DNA from: Crocosphaera chwakensis CCY0110
GTDB taxonomy: Bacteria > Cyanobacteriota > Cyanobacteriia > Cyanobacteriales > Microcystaceae
DNA length: 56,549 nt
Direction: 5' to 3'
Assembly: GCF_000169335.1 (NCBI RefSeq)
Contig: NZ_AAXW01000032.1
Coordinates: 1 to 56,549 of the forward strand
Numbering within the stretch: the stretch's first letter is position 1; the number at the start of each line of letters is the position of its first letter. The notes under the pieces are model-generated. The model did not search any database, was not told where the DNA came from, and saw only the letters and a list, made by a program, of their open reading frames with translations. A program made the position numbers and the translations under genes. Below, in pieces: positions 42,229 through 51,023 of the stretch.

Positions 42229-43467
42229 ATGCGTGTTGGTTATGTGGTTAAACGGTATCCCCGTTATTCAGAAACCTTTGTGGTTAATGAAATTTTAGCT
42301 CATGAAAAAGCGGGATTAAATATCGATATTTTTGCCCTGCGTCCCCCTTGTGACAGCCATTTTCAAAACTGTATTTCTCAAGTTTGCGCTTCTGTAACTT
42401 ATATTCGTAAACCTATGCAGGGGCGGGTTAGTGAGTCTCTTAATAGTTTATCTCCGACGGCAGCTAGCTATTTTTGGGCAGAATTACAAGAGTTAGGTAA
42501 ATTAGTTCCTAATTTCTGGAGTAAACTATCTATGGCACAAGGAGAAGCAGCTAGTACGGTTTATCAAGCTGCTTGGTTGGCCAGAGAAGTTAAATTAAGA
42601 GGAATTACCCATTTACACGCTCATTTTGGTTCAGTTGCTACCAGTGTAACCCGCTTGGCATCTCACTTTGCGGATGTTCCTTATACCTTTACAACTCATG
42701 CTAAAGATATTTTTCATGAAAGTGTAGATATTGATGATATGACCCGAAAACTTAGGGATGCTTCGACTGTTGTAACTGTGAGTGATTATAATCAACAATA
42801 CTTGCAACAAATTTATGGAAAAGTGGCTGATAAAGTTCAGAAAATTTACAATGGATTGAATTTATCACAACTTAATTATCAATCTCCGAAAAATCGTCCT
42901 CCTCGCATCATTTCAGTAGGACGTTTGGTAGAAAAAAAAGGAACTTCTGTATTAATTGATGCCTGTTTTTTATTAAAACAGTGGGGTTGTGAGTTTTATT
43001 GTCAAATTGTTGGGACGGGTAACTTAGAAACAGAATTAAAGCAGCAAATTGAAATATTAAAGTTAGATAACTGTGTTGAAATTATTGGTCCGCGGCCTCA
43101 AAATGAGGTTTTTAAGCTAATTCAAGAGAGTGCTGTTTTTGCTGCCCCTTATATTATTGGAAAAGACGGTAATAGGGACGGTTTACCAACTGTATTATTA
43201 GAAGCAATGGCTTTAGGAACTCCCTGTATTGGAACGGATGTTACGGGGATACCTGAAATGATTAAACATGAAGAAACAGGGTTAATTATTCCTCAAAATA
43301 ATTCAGAAGCTTTGGCCATAGCATTGCGAACCTTATTAACCAGTGAAAATATGAGAGTTCAGTTAGCAGAAAAGGCTAGAAATTTGATGGAAACTGAGTT
43401 TAATATTGAGGAAAATGCTGCAACTTTAAGGAAGTTATTTCAGTCAACTTCTAATAAGAAAGATTAG
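42229..43467 (+). CDS. Glycosyltransferase family 4 (colanic-acid type)
   Basis: A 412-residue GT-B enzyme. It starts MRVGYVVKRYPRYSETFVVNEIL, as in WcaL/AmsK-like transferases, has HLHAHFGSVATSV and the nucleotide-sugar segment GRDGLPTVLLEAMALGTPCIGTDVTGIPEMI (~320-350). It is distinct from the similar enzyme at 28086, which lacks the SETFVVNE-type wording but shares layout. It is the second gene of the glycan cluster, 51 bp after the COG4671 gene. A small palindromic repeat begins right at its stop codon. Confidence 0.9.
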   Translation: MRVGYVVKRYPRYSETFVVNEILAHEKAGLNIDIFALRPPCDSHFQNCISQVCASVTYIRKPMQGRVSESLNSLSPTAASYFWAELQELGKLVPNFWSKLSMAQGEAASTVYQAAWLAREVKLRGITHLHAHFGSVATSVTRLASHFADVPYTFTTHAKDIFHESVDIDDMTRKLRDASTVVTVSDYNQQYLQQIYGKVADKVQKIYNGLNLSQLNYQSPKNRPPRIISVGRLVEKKGTSVLIDACFLLKQWGCEFYCQIVGTGNLETELKQQIEILKLDNCVEIIGPRPQNEVFKLIQESAVFAAPYIIGKDGNRDGLPTVLLEAMALGTPCIGTDVTGIPEMIKHEETGLIIPQNNSEALAIALRTLLTSENMRVQLAEKARNLMETEFNIEENAATLRKLFQSTSNKKD

Positions 43468-43483
43468 GTGGACATTGCCCACC
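43467..43483. repeat. Small palindromic repeat
   Basis: GGTGGACAT/TGCCCACC with one mismatch in 8-bp arms, followed by CTAC, in the short gap between two glycosyltransferase genes. The centre CATTGCC matches the palindrome at 9618-9638. Confidence 0.55.
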
Positions 43484-43509
43484 CTACAGAAAGAATTAAG
43501 AGGTAATTA

Positions 43510-44712
43510 ATGATGCGTATTGCTTATGTTTGTGCAGATTCAGGTATTCCTGTTTTCGGACAAAAAGGATGTTCTATTCATGTCCAAGAAATTCTTAGAG
43601 GGTTTTTAAAACAAAATCATCAAGTCCATCTATTTAGTCCTCGGTTTAGTGATGATAAACCTGATGATTTACAAGGCGTAAAATTACATGAATTATTACC
43701 CATTCCGAAAGTTGCTCAAGGGTTAAGAGAAAAAATTGCTTTATCCATGAATTCAGAAATAGACGCAGCCTTAGACTATGCAGAACCTTTTGATCTGGTT
43801 TATGAACGCTATTCTTTATGGAGTTATGGGGGAATAGAATATGCTAGAAAAAAAGGTATTCCTGGTATTTTAGAGGTCAATTCACCTTTAATTTTAGAAC
43901 AACAAAAACACCGTAGTTTAGTGCATTTACAAGAAGCGGAAAGCGTTGCCATAAAAGTATTTAATGCAGCGACAACTATTATTGCCGTGTCTGATGCAGT
44001 AAAAGATTATGTCAGTCAATATGTTAACAACCCTGACAAAATAAAAGTTATTCCTAATGGGGTCAATGCTGATCGGTTTCATCCCAAAAAGATAACATCT
44101 CATGCTTATTTTACTGTTGGTTTTGTAGGATCATTAAAACCTTGGCATGGCTTACCTATTTTATTAGATGCCTTTGAACAATTTCATCATCATTATCCCC
44201 AAAGTAGACTATTAATTATCGGAAAAGGCCCCGAAAGCGATCGCCTACAAACCCAAATTAATCAGAAAAATTTAAACTCAGCAGTACAGTTAACTGGGGC
44301 TGTTCCTCCCTATGCTATCCCATTTTTATTAGAACAAATGGATGTAGCGGTTGCCCCTTATCCACCCCTAGATAAGTTCTATTTTTCCCCTCTGAAAGTC
44401 TATGAATACATGGCCGCAGGGTTGCCAGTTGTCGCCAGTGATATTGGGCAAATAAGGGACGTTATTAAACATGGAAACAATGGGTTATTGTGTCCCCCTG
44501 GAGATATTAACGCCTTATCAGAAGCTTTTATCAGGTTAATGCGATCGCCTCAACTGCGTCACCAGTTAGGCATATCTGCCCGTAAAACCATCCTTGCTCA
44601 TTATACCTGGGATCAGGTGGTAGAGAAGATTTTGAAGTTAGCAAAAGGAGCAAGGAGCAGGGAACAGGGAGCAGAGGGAGAAGGGAAAAAAATAAATATT
44701 AAAGTTGCGTAG
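43510..44712 (+). CDS. Glycosyltransferase family 4 (PimA-like)
   Basis: A 400-residue GT-B enzyme: RIAYVCADSGIPVFGQKGCSIHVQEILRGF at the start, TIIAVSDAVKDYVSQY and IPNGVNADRFHPKK in the middle, and FYFSPLKVYEYMAAGLPVVASDIGQIRDVI as donor site (~295-322). The last ~20 residues (ARSREQGAEGEGKKINIK) are coded by a purine-rich repeat (GGAGCAGGG-type) that usually lies between cyanobacterial genes, so the natural stop was probably lost and the repeat now encodes the tail. It is followed by an ABC exporter gene after 19 bp. Confidence 0.9.
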   Translation: MMRIAYVCADSGIPVFGQKGCSIHVQEILRGFLKQNHQVHLFSPRFSDDKPDDLQGVKLHELLPIPKVAQGLREKIALSMNSEIDAALDYAEPFDLVYERYSLWSYGGIEYARKKGIPGILEVNSPLILEQQKHRSLVHLQEAESVAIKVFNAATTIIAVSDAVKDYVSQYVNNPDKIKVIPNGVNADRFHPKKITSHAYFTVGFVGSLKPWHGLPILLDAFEQFHHHYPQSRLLIIGKGPESDRLQTQINQKNLNSAVQLTGAVPPYAIPFLLEQMDVAVAPYPPLDKFYFSPLKVYEYMAAGLPVVASDIGQIRDVIKHGNNGLLCPPGDINALSEAFIRLMRSPQLRHQLGISARKTILAHYTWDQVVEKILKLAKGARSREQGAEGEGKKINIKVA

Positions 44713-44731
44713 TGAGAGGTAGAAAGCAGTA

Positions 44732-46564
44732 ATGACGACAAGCAAATCATTGAAAAGCACAATTCCCAGTTTAGGGCGAATTTTAGCCCGTTTTTGGCCT
44801 TATTTACGCCAGGAAAAATCAAGGTTAGGGTTAGCCATGTTAGCTGTGACGGGGGATGTGGTGTTACGCATTCTCGAACCCTGGCCGCTAAAATTTATTT
44901 TTGATCAGGTTCTCATCCAAGATCAATCCTCATTGCCCATTTTCGAGGCGATAAGCCCTCTTGCGGTGTTAACCCTTTGTGCGTTAGGAATCATCAGTAT
45001 TACGGGTTTAAGGGCGTTTTCGGCTTACTGGAGTACGGTTTCTTTAGCCACTGTCGGCAGTCGGGTGATGATCCAAGTTAGAGAACAAGTGTATCGTCAT
45101 TTGCAAAGATTATCTCTGACTTATCATAACCAGGCCAGAAGCGGGGATCTCATTGTTCGGGTGAGTAGTGATGCAAGTCGTCTGCAAGAAATTTTGATAA
45201 CGGCAACGCTTCCTCTGGTTATTAGTATTATGACGTTATTGGGGACAGTGGGGGTTATGTTTTGGTTAAATGCCGATTTGACCCTATTATCACTGTTAAC
45301 CTTCCCTTTATTCATTTTTGCATCTGGTCGTCTTAGTCAACGTATTCGGACTGCTTCTGTGACACAACGACAACAGGAGGGAGAAGTGGCGGCCACTGCT
45401 TCAGAGTCATTGGCAGCTATTAAGTTAATTCAGGCGTTATCCTTAGAAAATGCTTTTGCTGCTAACTTTGCCAGACAAAATAAACAAAGTTTAAATCAAA
45501 GCGTCCAAACACAACAATTATCTGCTTCTTTAGAACGGGTGGTGGATGGCATTATTGCTTTAGGAATGGCGATCATTTTATGGTATGGATCATGGTTAGT
45601 ATTACGAGATGCCTTAACACCAGGGGATGTAATTGTCTTTTTAACCTACCTTAAAAATAGTTTTAAACCCATTCAAAATTTTGCCAAATATACCGGACGT
45701 TTAGCTAAAGCTGCGGCCTCTGGTGAACGTATTTTAAATATATTAGATGAAACCCCAGACATTCAAGATTTACCCAATGCGGTCGTTGCACCTTTTTTTA
45801 AAGGAAATATAACCTTTCAAGATGTTAGTTTTGGTTACAATTATTCTCATTCTATCCTAAATAAGATTAATTTAAACGTAAAACCGGGTCAATTTATTGC
45901 CATTGTGGGACAGTCTGGCAGTGGAAAATCGACCTTAATGAGTTTATTACTCAGATTGTATGATCCCGTGTCAGGAAATATTCTTATAGATGGGCAAAAT
46001 ATTCGCAATTATAGGTTAAACTCTTTACGTTCTCAGATGAGTGTGGTTTTGCAAGAAAGTCTCTTATTTGCAGCTACGATTAAAGAGAATATTTCCTACG
46101 GGATGGATAATATTACAGATGAAGAAATTATCGAAGCTGCTAAGTTAGCTAACGCCCATGATTTTATCAAAAAACTACCCCAAAAATACGATACGTTTGT
46201 AGGAGAAAGAGGGTCAACTTTATCAGGAGGCCAACGCCAAAGAATTGCCATTGCTAGGGCTGCTATTCGTCAAACTCCCATCTTAATTTTAGACGAACCC
46301 ACCACAGGATTAGATCAAAAAAGTGAAAAAGCTGTTATCGAAGCCTTACAAAGATTAGCTAAGAATAGAACGACATTTCTAATCACTCATGATCTTTGGT
46401 TAGCCACGCAAGCAGACACAATTTTGTACATAGAAAAAGGAGAAGTTTTAGAACAAGGAAGCCATTGGGAATTACTACAGAAAAAAGGTTTTTATTCTCA
46501 ATTGTATAAAATTCAATGTCATAAAAATAACCAATCTTTTGAACCATTAGCTATTGGCCAATAA
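44732..46564 (+). CDS. ABC exporter, fused membrane and ATPase domains
   Basis: A 610-residue half-transporter of the MsbA/HlyB type. Residues ~25-335 form the six-helix membrane domain; the ATPase has Walker A GQSGSGKS (393-400), signature LSGGQ (497-501), Walker B ILILD521-E522 and the switch His in FLITHD. It works as a homodimer that moves a lipid, glycolipid or peptide outward. Position among glycosyltransferases suggests export of a glycan or glycolipid made by them. Next gene is 47 bp downstream. Confidence 0.92.
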   Translation: MTTSKSLKSTIPSLGRILARFWPYLRQEKSRLGLAMLAVTGDVVLRILEPWPLKFIFDQVLIQDQSSLPIFEAISPLAVLTLCALGIISITGLRAFSAYWSTVSLATVGSRVMIQVREQVYRHLQRLSLTYHNQARSGDLIVRVSSDASRLQEILITATLPLVISIMTLLGTVGVMFWLNADLTLLSLLTFPLFIFASGRLSQRIRTASVTQRQQEGEVAATASESLAAIKLIQALSLENAFAANFARQNKQSLNQSVQTQQLSASLERVVDGIIALGMAIILWYGSWLVLRDALTPGDVIVFLTYLKNSFKPIQNFAKYTGRLAKAAASGERILNILDETPDIQDLPNAVVAPFFKGNITFQDVSFGYNYSHSILNKINLNVKPGQFIAIVGQSGSGKSTLMSLLLRLYDPVSGNILIDGQNIRNYRLNSLRSQMSVVLQESLLFAATIKENISYGMDNITDEEIIEAAKLANAHDFIKKLPQKYDTFVGERGSTLSGGQRQRIAIARAAIRQTPILILDEPTTGLDQKSEKAVIEALQRLAKNRTTFLITHDLWLATQADTILYIEKGEVLEQGSHWELLQKKGFYSQLYKIQCHKNNQSFEPLAIGQ

Positions 46565-46611
46565 ACTTAATCTAATGCACTCCCCACCCTACAAATAAGG
46601 AAAAATTTATC

Positions 46612-47610
46612 ATGAATATTCAAGTTAAGGACTCATTTAACCTACTCTCTGAACCTAATTTGTTCTTTCTAAAAGATGCTTTATGCCCGAATCAAGTTAA
46701 AAATGTTTTAAAACAATCTTTTCCTGATATCATAAACAATAATGTTTTATCCAGTATTCAAGTTATTCGTTACAAAGCAAAAAAACGCTGTTTAATTGAA
46801 TATCAATTTAAGGGTGAAGAAGAATTTAGTTTACTTGGAAAAGTACGGTTTAAAGGGACTGATACAAAAAGTTATTACCTTCAAAACTATCTTTGGGAAA
46901 ATGGCTTTGATGATCACAGTTTAGATACTGTTTCTGTTCCCCAACCTATTGGGGTTATTCCTCAGTGGAAAATGTGGTTACAGCGAAAAGTGCCAGGATA
47001 CACTACCACCCTTTTATTAGGTAAACCAGATGGAATTGATCTTGCCGAAAAAATTGCTTATGCTGCTTATAAATTACATAAATTTCCTGCTAAAACAGAT
47101 CATTATCATACTATTGATAATGAACTACATATTTTGTACGAAAAATTACCATTAGTTATTGAATTATATCCCTATTGGAAGAGTAGAATTAGAGCGATTT
47201 TAAAAGAATGCGATCGCTTAGGTAAAAGTTTATCTTATATTCCTTCTATAGGTATTCATCGAGACTTTTATGCCGATCAAATTATCATTAATCATTCTCG
47301 TTTATATTTATTGGATTTAGATTTATATTGTTATGGTGATCCAAGTTTAGATATTGGTAATTTTATCGCTCATATTACAGAATACAGTTTAAGGGTTTTA
47401 GGGGATTTTCAAGTATTACAAGATCGAGAAATAGCATTACAAGAAGCTTTTATTCAACTAACAGGAGAAGAAAGCAGAAAAAGAATTATGATCTATAAAT
47501 TTTTAACCTTAGTTAGACATATTTATATCAGTACCAAAATAAAAGAACGCAATGCTTATACAGAAGATTTAATTAGGTTATGTGAAAGTTATTTAGAAAT
47601 CGATGGTTAA
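46612..47610 (+). CDS. Aminoglycoside phosphotransferase-fold kinase
   Basis: A 332-residue protein of the APH/choline-kinase fold. The catalytic loop is IHRDFYADQI (H216, D218, Q223) and the metal-binding segment LLDLDLYCYGDPSLDIGNF (D235, D237). An N-terminal lobe (~40-130) with VIRYKAKKRCLIEYQF precedes it. The substrate is not an antibiotic by context; small-molecule or sugar phosphorylation in the glycan cluster is more likely. It ends the plus-strand run and is convergent with the membrane transferase. Confidence 0.83.
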   Translation: MNIQVKDSFNLLSEPNLFFLKDALCPNQVKNVLKQSFPDIINNNVLSSIQVIRYKAKKRCLIEYQFKGEEEFSLLGKVRFKGTDTKSYYLQNYLWENGFDDHSLDTVSVPQPIGVIPQWKMWLQRKVPGYTTTLLLGKPDGIDLAEKIAYAAYKLHKFPAKTDHYHTIDNELHILYEKLPLVIELYPYWKSRIRAILKECDRLGKSLSYIPSIGIHRDFYADQIIINHSRLYLLDLDLYCYGDPSLDIGNFIAHITEYSLRVLGDFQVLQDREIALQEAFIQLTGEESRKRIMIYKFLTLVRHIYISTKIKERNAYTEDLIRLCESYLEIDG

Positions 47611-47653
47611 AAAAAAGTTATGGCAAATCAAACACTTACTATTACCTGATTAA

Positions 47654-49144
47654 TTATTTAAGAGATTTCAAAACATAGTGATCAGCAACAGAAATATCCT
47701 CACTTTTAACATAAAATTGATTAAGATAAGAATAAATATCACTAGATGTATAAAAGAAACCTTTAAACCTACCAATTAAAATTTGCTCAGGTTGATACTT
47801 TACTAATAATTCATATACTTGCGCTTGAGTTATTTGTTTAGTTTTAAGTCGTTTCATAGAAAAAACAGCAATTTCTGGAGGAACCACTAAATCAGCATAA
47901 AATCCATAAATAGGAACATCTGTAAACAGCCATTGTGTTGAATTTTTATTTTCGGACAGACGATCAACCAAGGCAAATTGTTCACTATAATCTTGTTGAA
48001 GACTAGGAATATCTTTAGAAACTTTAGGTTCAAGGTTGATCAATGCAAATATAATTAACCCTAGTGAAATAATTCCTAAAATATAATTATTAATTTTTAT
48101 TTGTTTTGGCTTCAGTAAATATTTACGTTGTTTAAAAAAATTTACACAAGGAACCGAACCATAAGCTGCTAACCAAGCCATAGGAATAGCAATTAAACAA
48201 TAATGATGTGGCCAAACTGGGTGATGATTAATAATTAGTAAAAATGCTGTTCCTAACCAAGCAACCGGAAATAAACCTTCCCATCTACGTTTTACAAAAA
48301 CAACGAATACACCTAGAATAGATAAATAAAATAAATCAAAGTCCTTTTTTCTAATCATTCTACTTAAAAGCGAAAAACCGCTTTCACTTGAAAGTTCAGT
48401 TTTTATTTTGTCCCCAAAATGAGTTAAAATAAGCTGTTCATAGCTTAGTTCATTAAACAAGAATGCTAAAAATATGAAAACTATTACACAAATGATTAAC
48501 CAAAGCAATCCATTAGCTAATATATCCTTTTTTTTGACTTGTTCTGGTTTGTAAATGATTATAAAAATCAAAATAATTGGAATTAATAATATTGTAAAAA
48601 ACTTTATTTGCAAAGATAAAGCAAAACAAACGCTAGAAATGGCTAATAAATATTTTTTCTTTAGTTTTTTATAAATAAATAAAAAATAAATTGAAATTAC
48701 AGCTAAAGATAAAGAGGGAATTCCAATCATGATAGCACTACTAAACCTTATAAATCCTGATGAAGCAGCCAATGATAAAGAACCAATGAAAGCAGGAAAT
48801 ATACCTAAATTAAGACGAATTATTTCAAAGAAAAACCAGATCAGTAAAGCTGAAAAGATTATCGTCAAAAGACGAGCCGATAAAATAGATTTTCCAGATA
48901 TAGTTAACCAAAATGAAAGTAAAGCTGGGAAAAGAAAAGGTTGATCACTCCAAATCTCTACATGAGGCGCATAACCTTCACCGTAAAGTAAAGCCCTCAT
49001 CAATACCAGTCCTTCATCAAGATTAAATTGAAATTCTTCTTTAAGAGGAACGATCATCGGAACAATAACTATTGCTAAAACCAGATAGACTAATAGGAGT
49101 GCAATATAGATTAATTTTTGTTTATTAATTATTTTTAAAAACAT
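47654..49144 (-). CDS. Membrane glycosyltransferase, GT39/ArnT (PMT_2) type
   Basis: A 496-residue protein with about eleven hydrophobic helices. The first extracytoplasmic loop has LDEGLVLMRALLYGEGYAPHVEIWSDQPFLFPALLSFWL, with the acidic catalytic residue in the DEG context typical of polyprenyl-phosphate-sugar dependent enzymes. It has a periplasmic C-terminal domain (~385-490). It would transfer a sugar from a lipid carrier outside the membrane. AT content is higher than in its neighbours. It is convergent with the kinase gene and lies beside the glycan cluster. Confidence 0.8.
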   Translation of the reverse strand: MFLKIINKQKLIYIALLLVYLVLAIVIVPMIVPLKEEFQFNLDEGLVLMRALLYGEGYAPHVEIWSDQPFLFPALLSFWLTISGKSILSARLLTIIFSALLIWFFFEIIRLNLGIFPAFIGSLSLAASSGFIRFSSAIMIGIPSLSLAVISIYFLFIYKKLKKKYLLAISSVCFALSLQIKFFTILLIPIILIFIIIYKPEQVKKKDILANGLLWLIICVIVFIFLAFLFNELSYEQLILTHFGDKIKTELSSESGFSLLSRMIRKKDFDLFYLSILGVFVVFVKRRWEGLFPVAWLGTAFLLIINHHPVWPHHYCLIAIPMAWLAAYGSVPCVNFFKQRKYLLKPKQIKINNYILGIISLGLIIFALINLEPKVSKDIPSLQQDYSEQFALVDRLSENKNSTQWLFTDVPIYGFYADLVVPPEIAVFSMKRLKTKQITQAQVYELLVKYQPEQILIGRFKGFFYTSSDIYSYLNQFYVKSEDISVADHYVLKSLK

Positions 49145-49377
49145 TTTTATTAAATTAGAAAAGAATTAGTTAATATTTATAGAGTTTAGATTAATAACTA
49201 TTTTTTGACAATCTAGATAAGTAGAAAAATAGTAAACAGTCAGTTCCTTCGTAAAATCCCACGGTATAGATTATAAGCATAGTTATACTTCAAAGCTTAA
49301 TTTTGTGTAATAACTTACCTATCTTCAAAAAAGTTCTCGTTAAACTAGAGACTATCGAAGGAGCCAAGAAGAAGCTT

Positions 49378-50907
49378 ATGGTAACGCTGTTAGAAAACCC
49401 ATTTCGCGTTGGACTACGCCAAGAAAGAACCCCAGAACCCTTAATACTTGTCATTTTTGGAGCATCCGGCGACCTCACCCAACGTAAACTCGTTCCTGCT
49501 CTCTACAAAATGAAACAGGAACGGCGACTCCCCCCAGAATTAACTGTGGTTGGAGTCGCCCGTAGAGACTGGAGTCATGATTATTTTAGAGAACAAATGC
49601 GTGAGGGGATTGAAGAATTTTCCGACGGCATTGGTAACGAAGAATTATGGAATGATTTCGCCGAAGGATTATATTATTGCTCAGGAAATATGGATGATCC
49701 TGAGAGTTATCAAAAATTAAAAAGCTTTTTAGAAGAATTAGACGGCAAACGAGGCACTAGAGGTAATCGTGTTTTCTATCTCTCGGTCTCTCCTAAGTTC
49801 TTCCCCCCAGGTATCAAACAGTTAGGGGCTGCAGGAATGTTAAGCGACCCCATGAAACACCGTATCGTCATCGAGAAACCCTTTGGAAAGGACTTAAGTT
49901 CGGCTCAAGTTCTTAACCGCATTGTGCAGAATGTGTGTAAAGAAGAACAGGTTTATCGTATTGACCATTACTTAGGTAAAGAAACTGTCCAAAACCTGTT
50001 AGTGTTCCGCTTTGCCAACGCTATTTTTGAACCTCTGTGGAACCGTCAATTTGTCGATCATGTTCAAATAACTGTAGCCGAAACCGTCGGGGTTGAAGAT
50101 AGAGCCGGTTACTATGATACTTCTGGGGCCTTGCGAGATATGCTGCAAAACCACCTCATGCAGCTATTCTGTCTCACTGCGATGGAACCCCCCAATGCCT
50201 TAAATGCTGATAGTATCCGTAACGAAAAAGTTAAGGTCTTACAAGCGACCCATCTCTTTGACGTTCATAACCTCGAAAAATCAGCTATTCGGGGACAATA
50301 CAAAGCAGGATGGATGAAAGGAAAGCCTGTTCCAGGCTATTTAGAAGAACCGGGCGTAGGCGAAAACTCCTCTACGCCTACCTACGTTGCCATGAAACTG
50401 ATGGTAGATAACTGGCGATGGAAAGGAGTGCCATTTTATCTAAGAACAGGAAAACGTCTACCCAAAAAAGTCTCTGAGATATCCATCCAATTTAAAGATG
50501 TACCCTTACTCATCTTCCAGTCAGCAGCCCATCAAACCAATGCTAACGTCCTCAGTATGAGGATACAACCCAACGAAGGCATTGCCCTCAAGTTTGAAGC
50601 CAAAATGCCAGGGTCTGAACTGCGAACCCGCTCAGTAGAAATGGACTTTAACTATGGTTCCTCCTTTGGCATGGCCAGTGCAGATGCTTATCACCGTCTC
50701 TTATTAGATGCGATGTTAGGGGACCAAACCCTGTTTACCCGCGCTGACGAAGTAGAAGAAGCCTGGCGAGTGGTTACTCCTGTGCTATCCGCATGGGACG
50801 GGCCAGCCGAACCCAACAGTGTTCCCCAATACGAAGCAGGAACCTGGGAACCCACCGAAGCTGAATTTTTAATTAACCGTGATGGTCGTCGCTGGCGACG
50901 TTTATAG
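49378..50907 (+). CDS. zwf: Glucose-6-phosphate 1-dehydrogenase
   Basis: A 509-residue enzyme, first step of the oxidative pentose phosphate pathway, making NADPH from glucose 6-phosphate, the main route of night-time carbon breakdown and reductant for nitrogenase in cyanobacteria. NADP site GASGDLTQRKLVPALY (28-43) and substrate site YRIDHYLGKE (193-202). ATG at 49378 gives the standard MVTLLENPFRVGLRQ start; an open frame 25 codons longer from a GTG is not conserved. It is followed by opcA, its usual partner, after 116 bp. Cysteine-poor, redox control is through OpcA. Confidence 0.97.
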   Translation: MVTLLENPFRVGLRQERTPEPLILVIFGASGDLTQRKLVPALYKMKQERRLPPELTVVGVARRDWSHDYFREQMREGIEEFSDGIGNEELWNDFAEGLYYCSGNMDDPESYQKLKSFLEELDGKRGTRGNRVFYLSVSPKFFPPGIKQLGAAGMLSDPMKHRIVIEKPFGKDLSSAQVLNRIVQNVCKEEQVYRIDHYLGKETVQNLLVFRFANAIFEPLWNRQFVDHVQITVAETVGVEDRAGYYDTSGALRDMLQNHLMQLFCLTAMEPPNALNADSIRNEKVKVLQATHLFDVHNLEKSAIRGQYKAGWMKGKPVPGYLEEPGVGENSSTPTYVAMKLMVDNWRWKGVPFYLRTGKRLPKKVSEISIQFKDVPLLIFQSAAHQTNANVLSMRIQPNEGIALKFEAKMPGSELRTRSVEMDFNYGSSFGMASADAYHRLLLDAMLGDQTLFTRADEVEEAWRVVTPVLSAWDGPAEPNSVPQYEAGTWEPTEAEFLINRDGRRWRRL

Positions 50908-50952
50908 AAGTTCCTCACTCTGTTGCGGCGCTATCGCACAGAAGTTAGAAGT
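50906..50952. repeat. 47-bp dispersed repeat, copy 2
   Basis: Second copy, in the same orientation, of the element at 5905-5951 (three substitutions). It starts inside the zwf stop codon TAG, so its insertion may have set the present stop. Confidence 0.85.
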
Positions 50953-51023
50953 CAAAAATCAGAAGTTTGGCTTCTATGACTTCATTAACTTATTTCTCAA
51001 CCTCCCTAAATAACTAAACCATT

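Noticed and set aside
46612..47610. Antibiotic resistance gene (aminoglycoside phosphotransferase)
   Set aside because: The fold is shared by many small-molecule kinases, and it lies in a glycan cluster; resistance is not supported.
49303..49377. 25-codon N-terminal extension of zwf
   Set aside because: The known cyanobacterial start MVTLLENP matches the ATG at 49378; the extension begins at GTG and is AT-rich.
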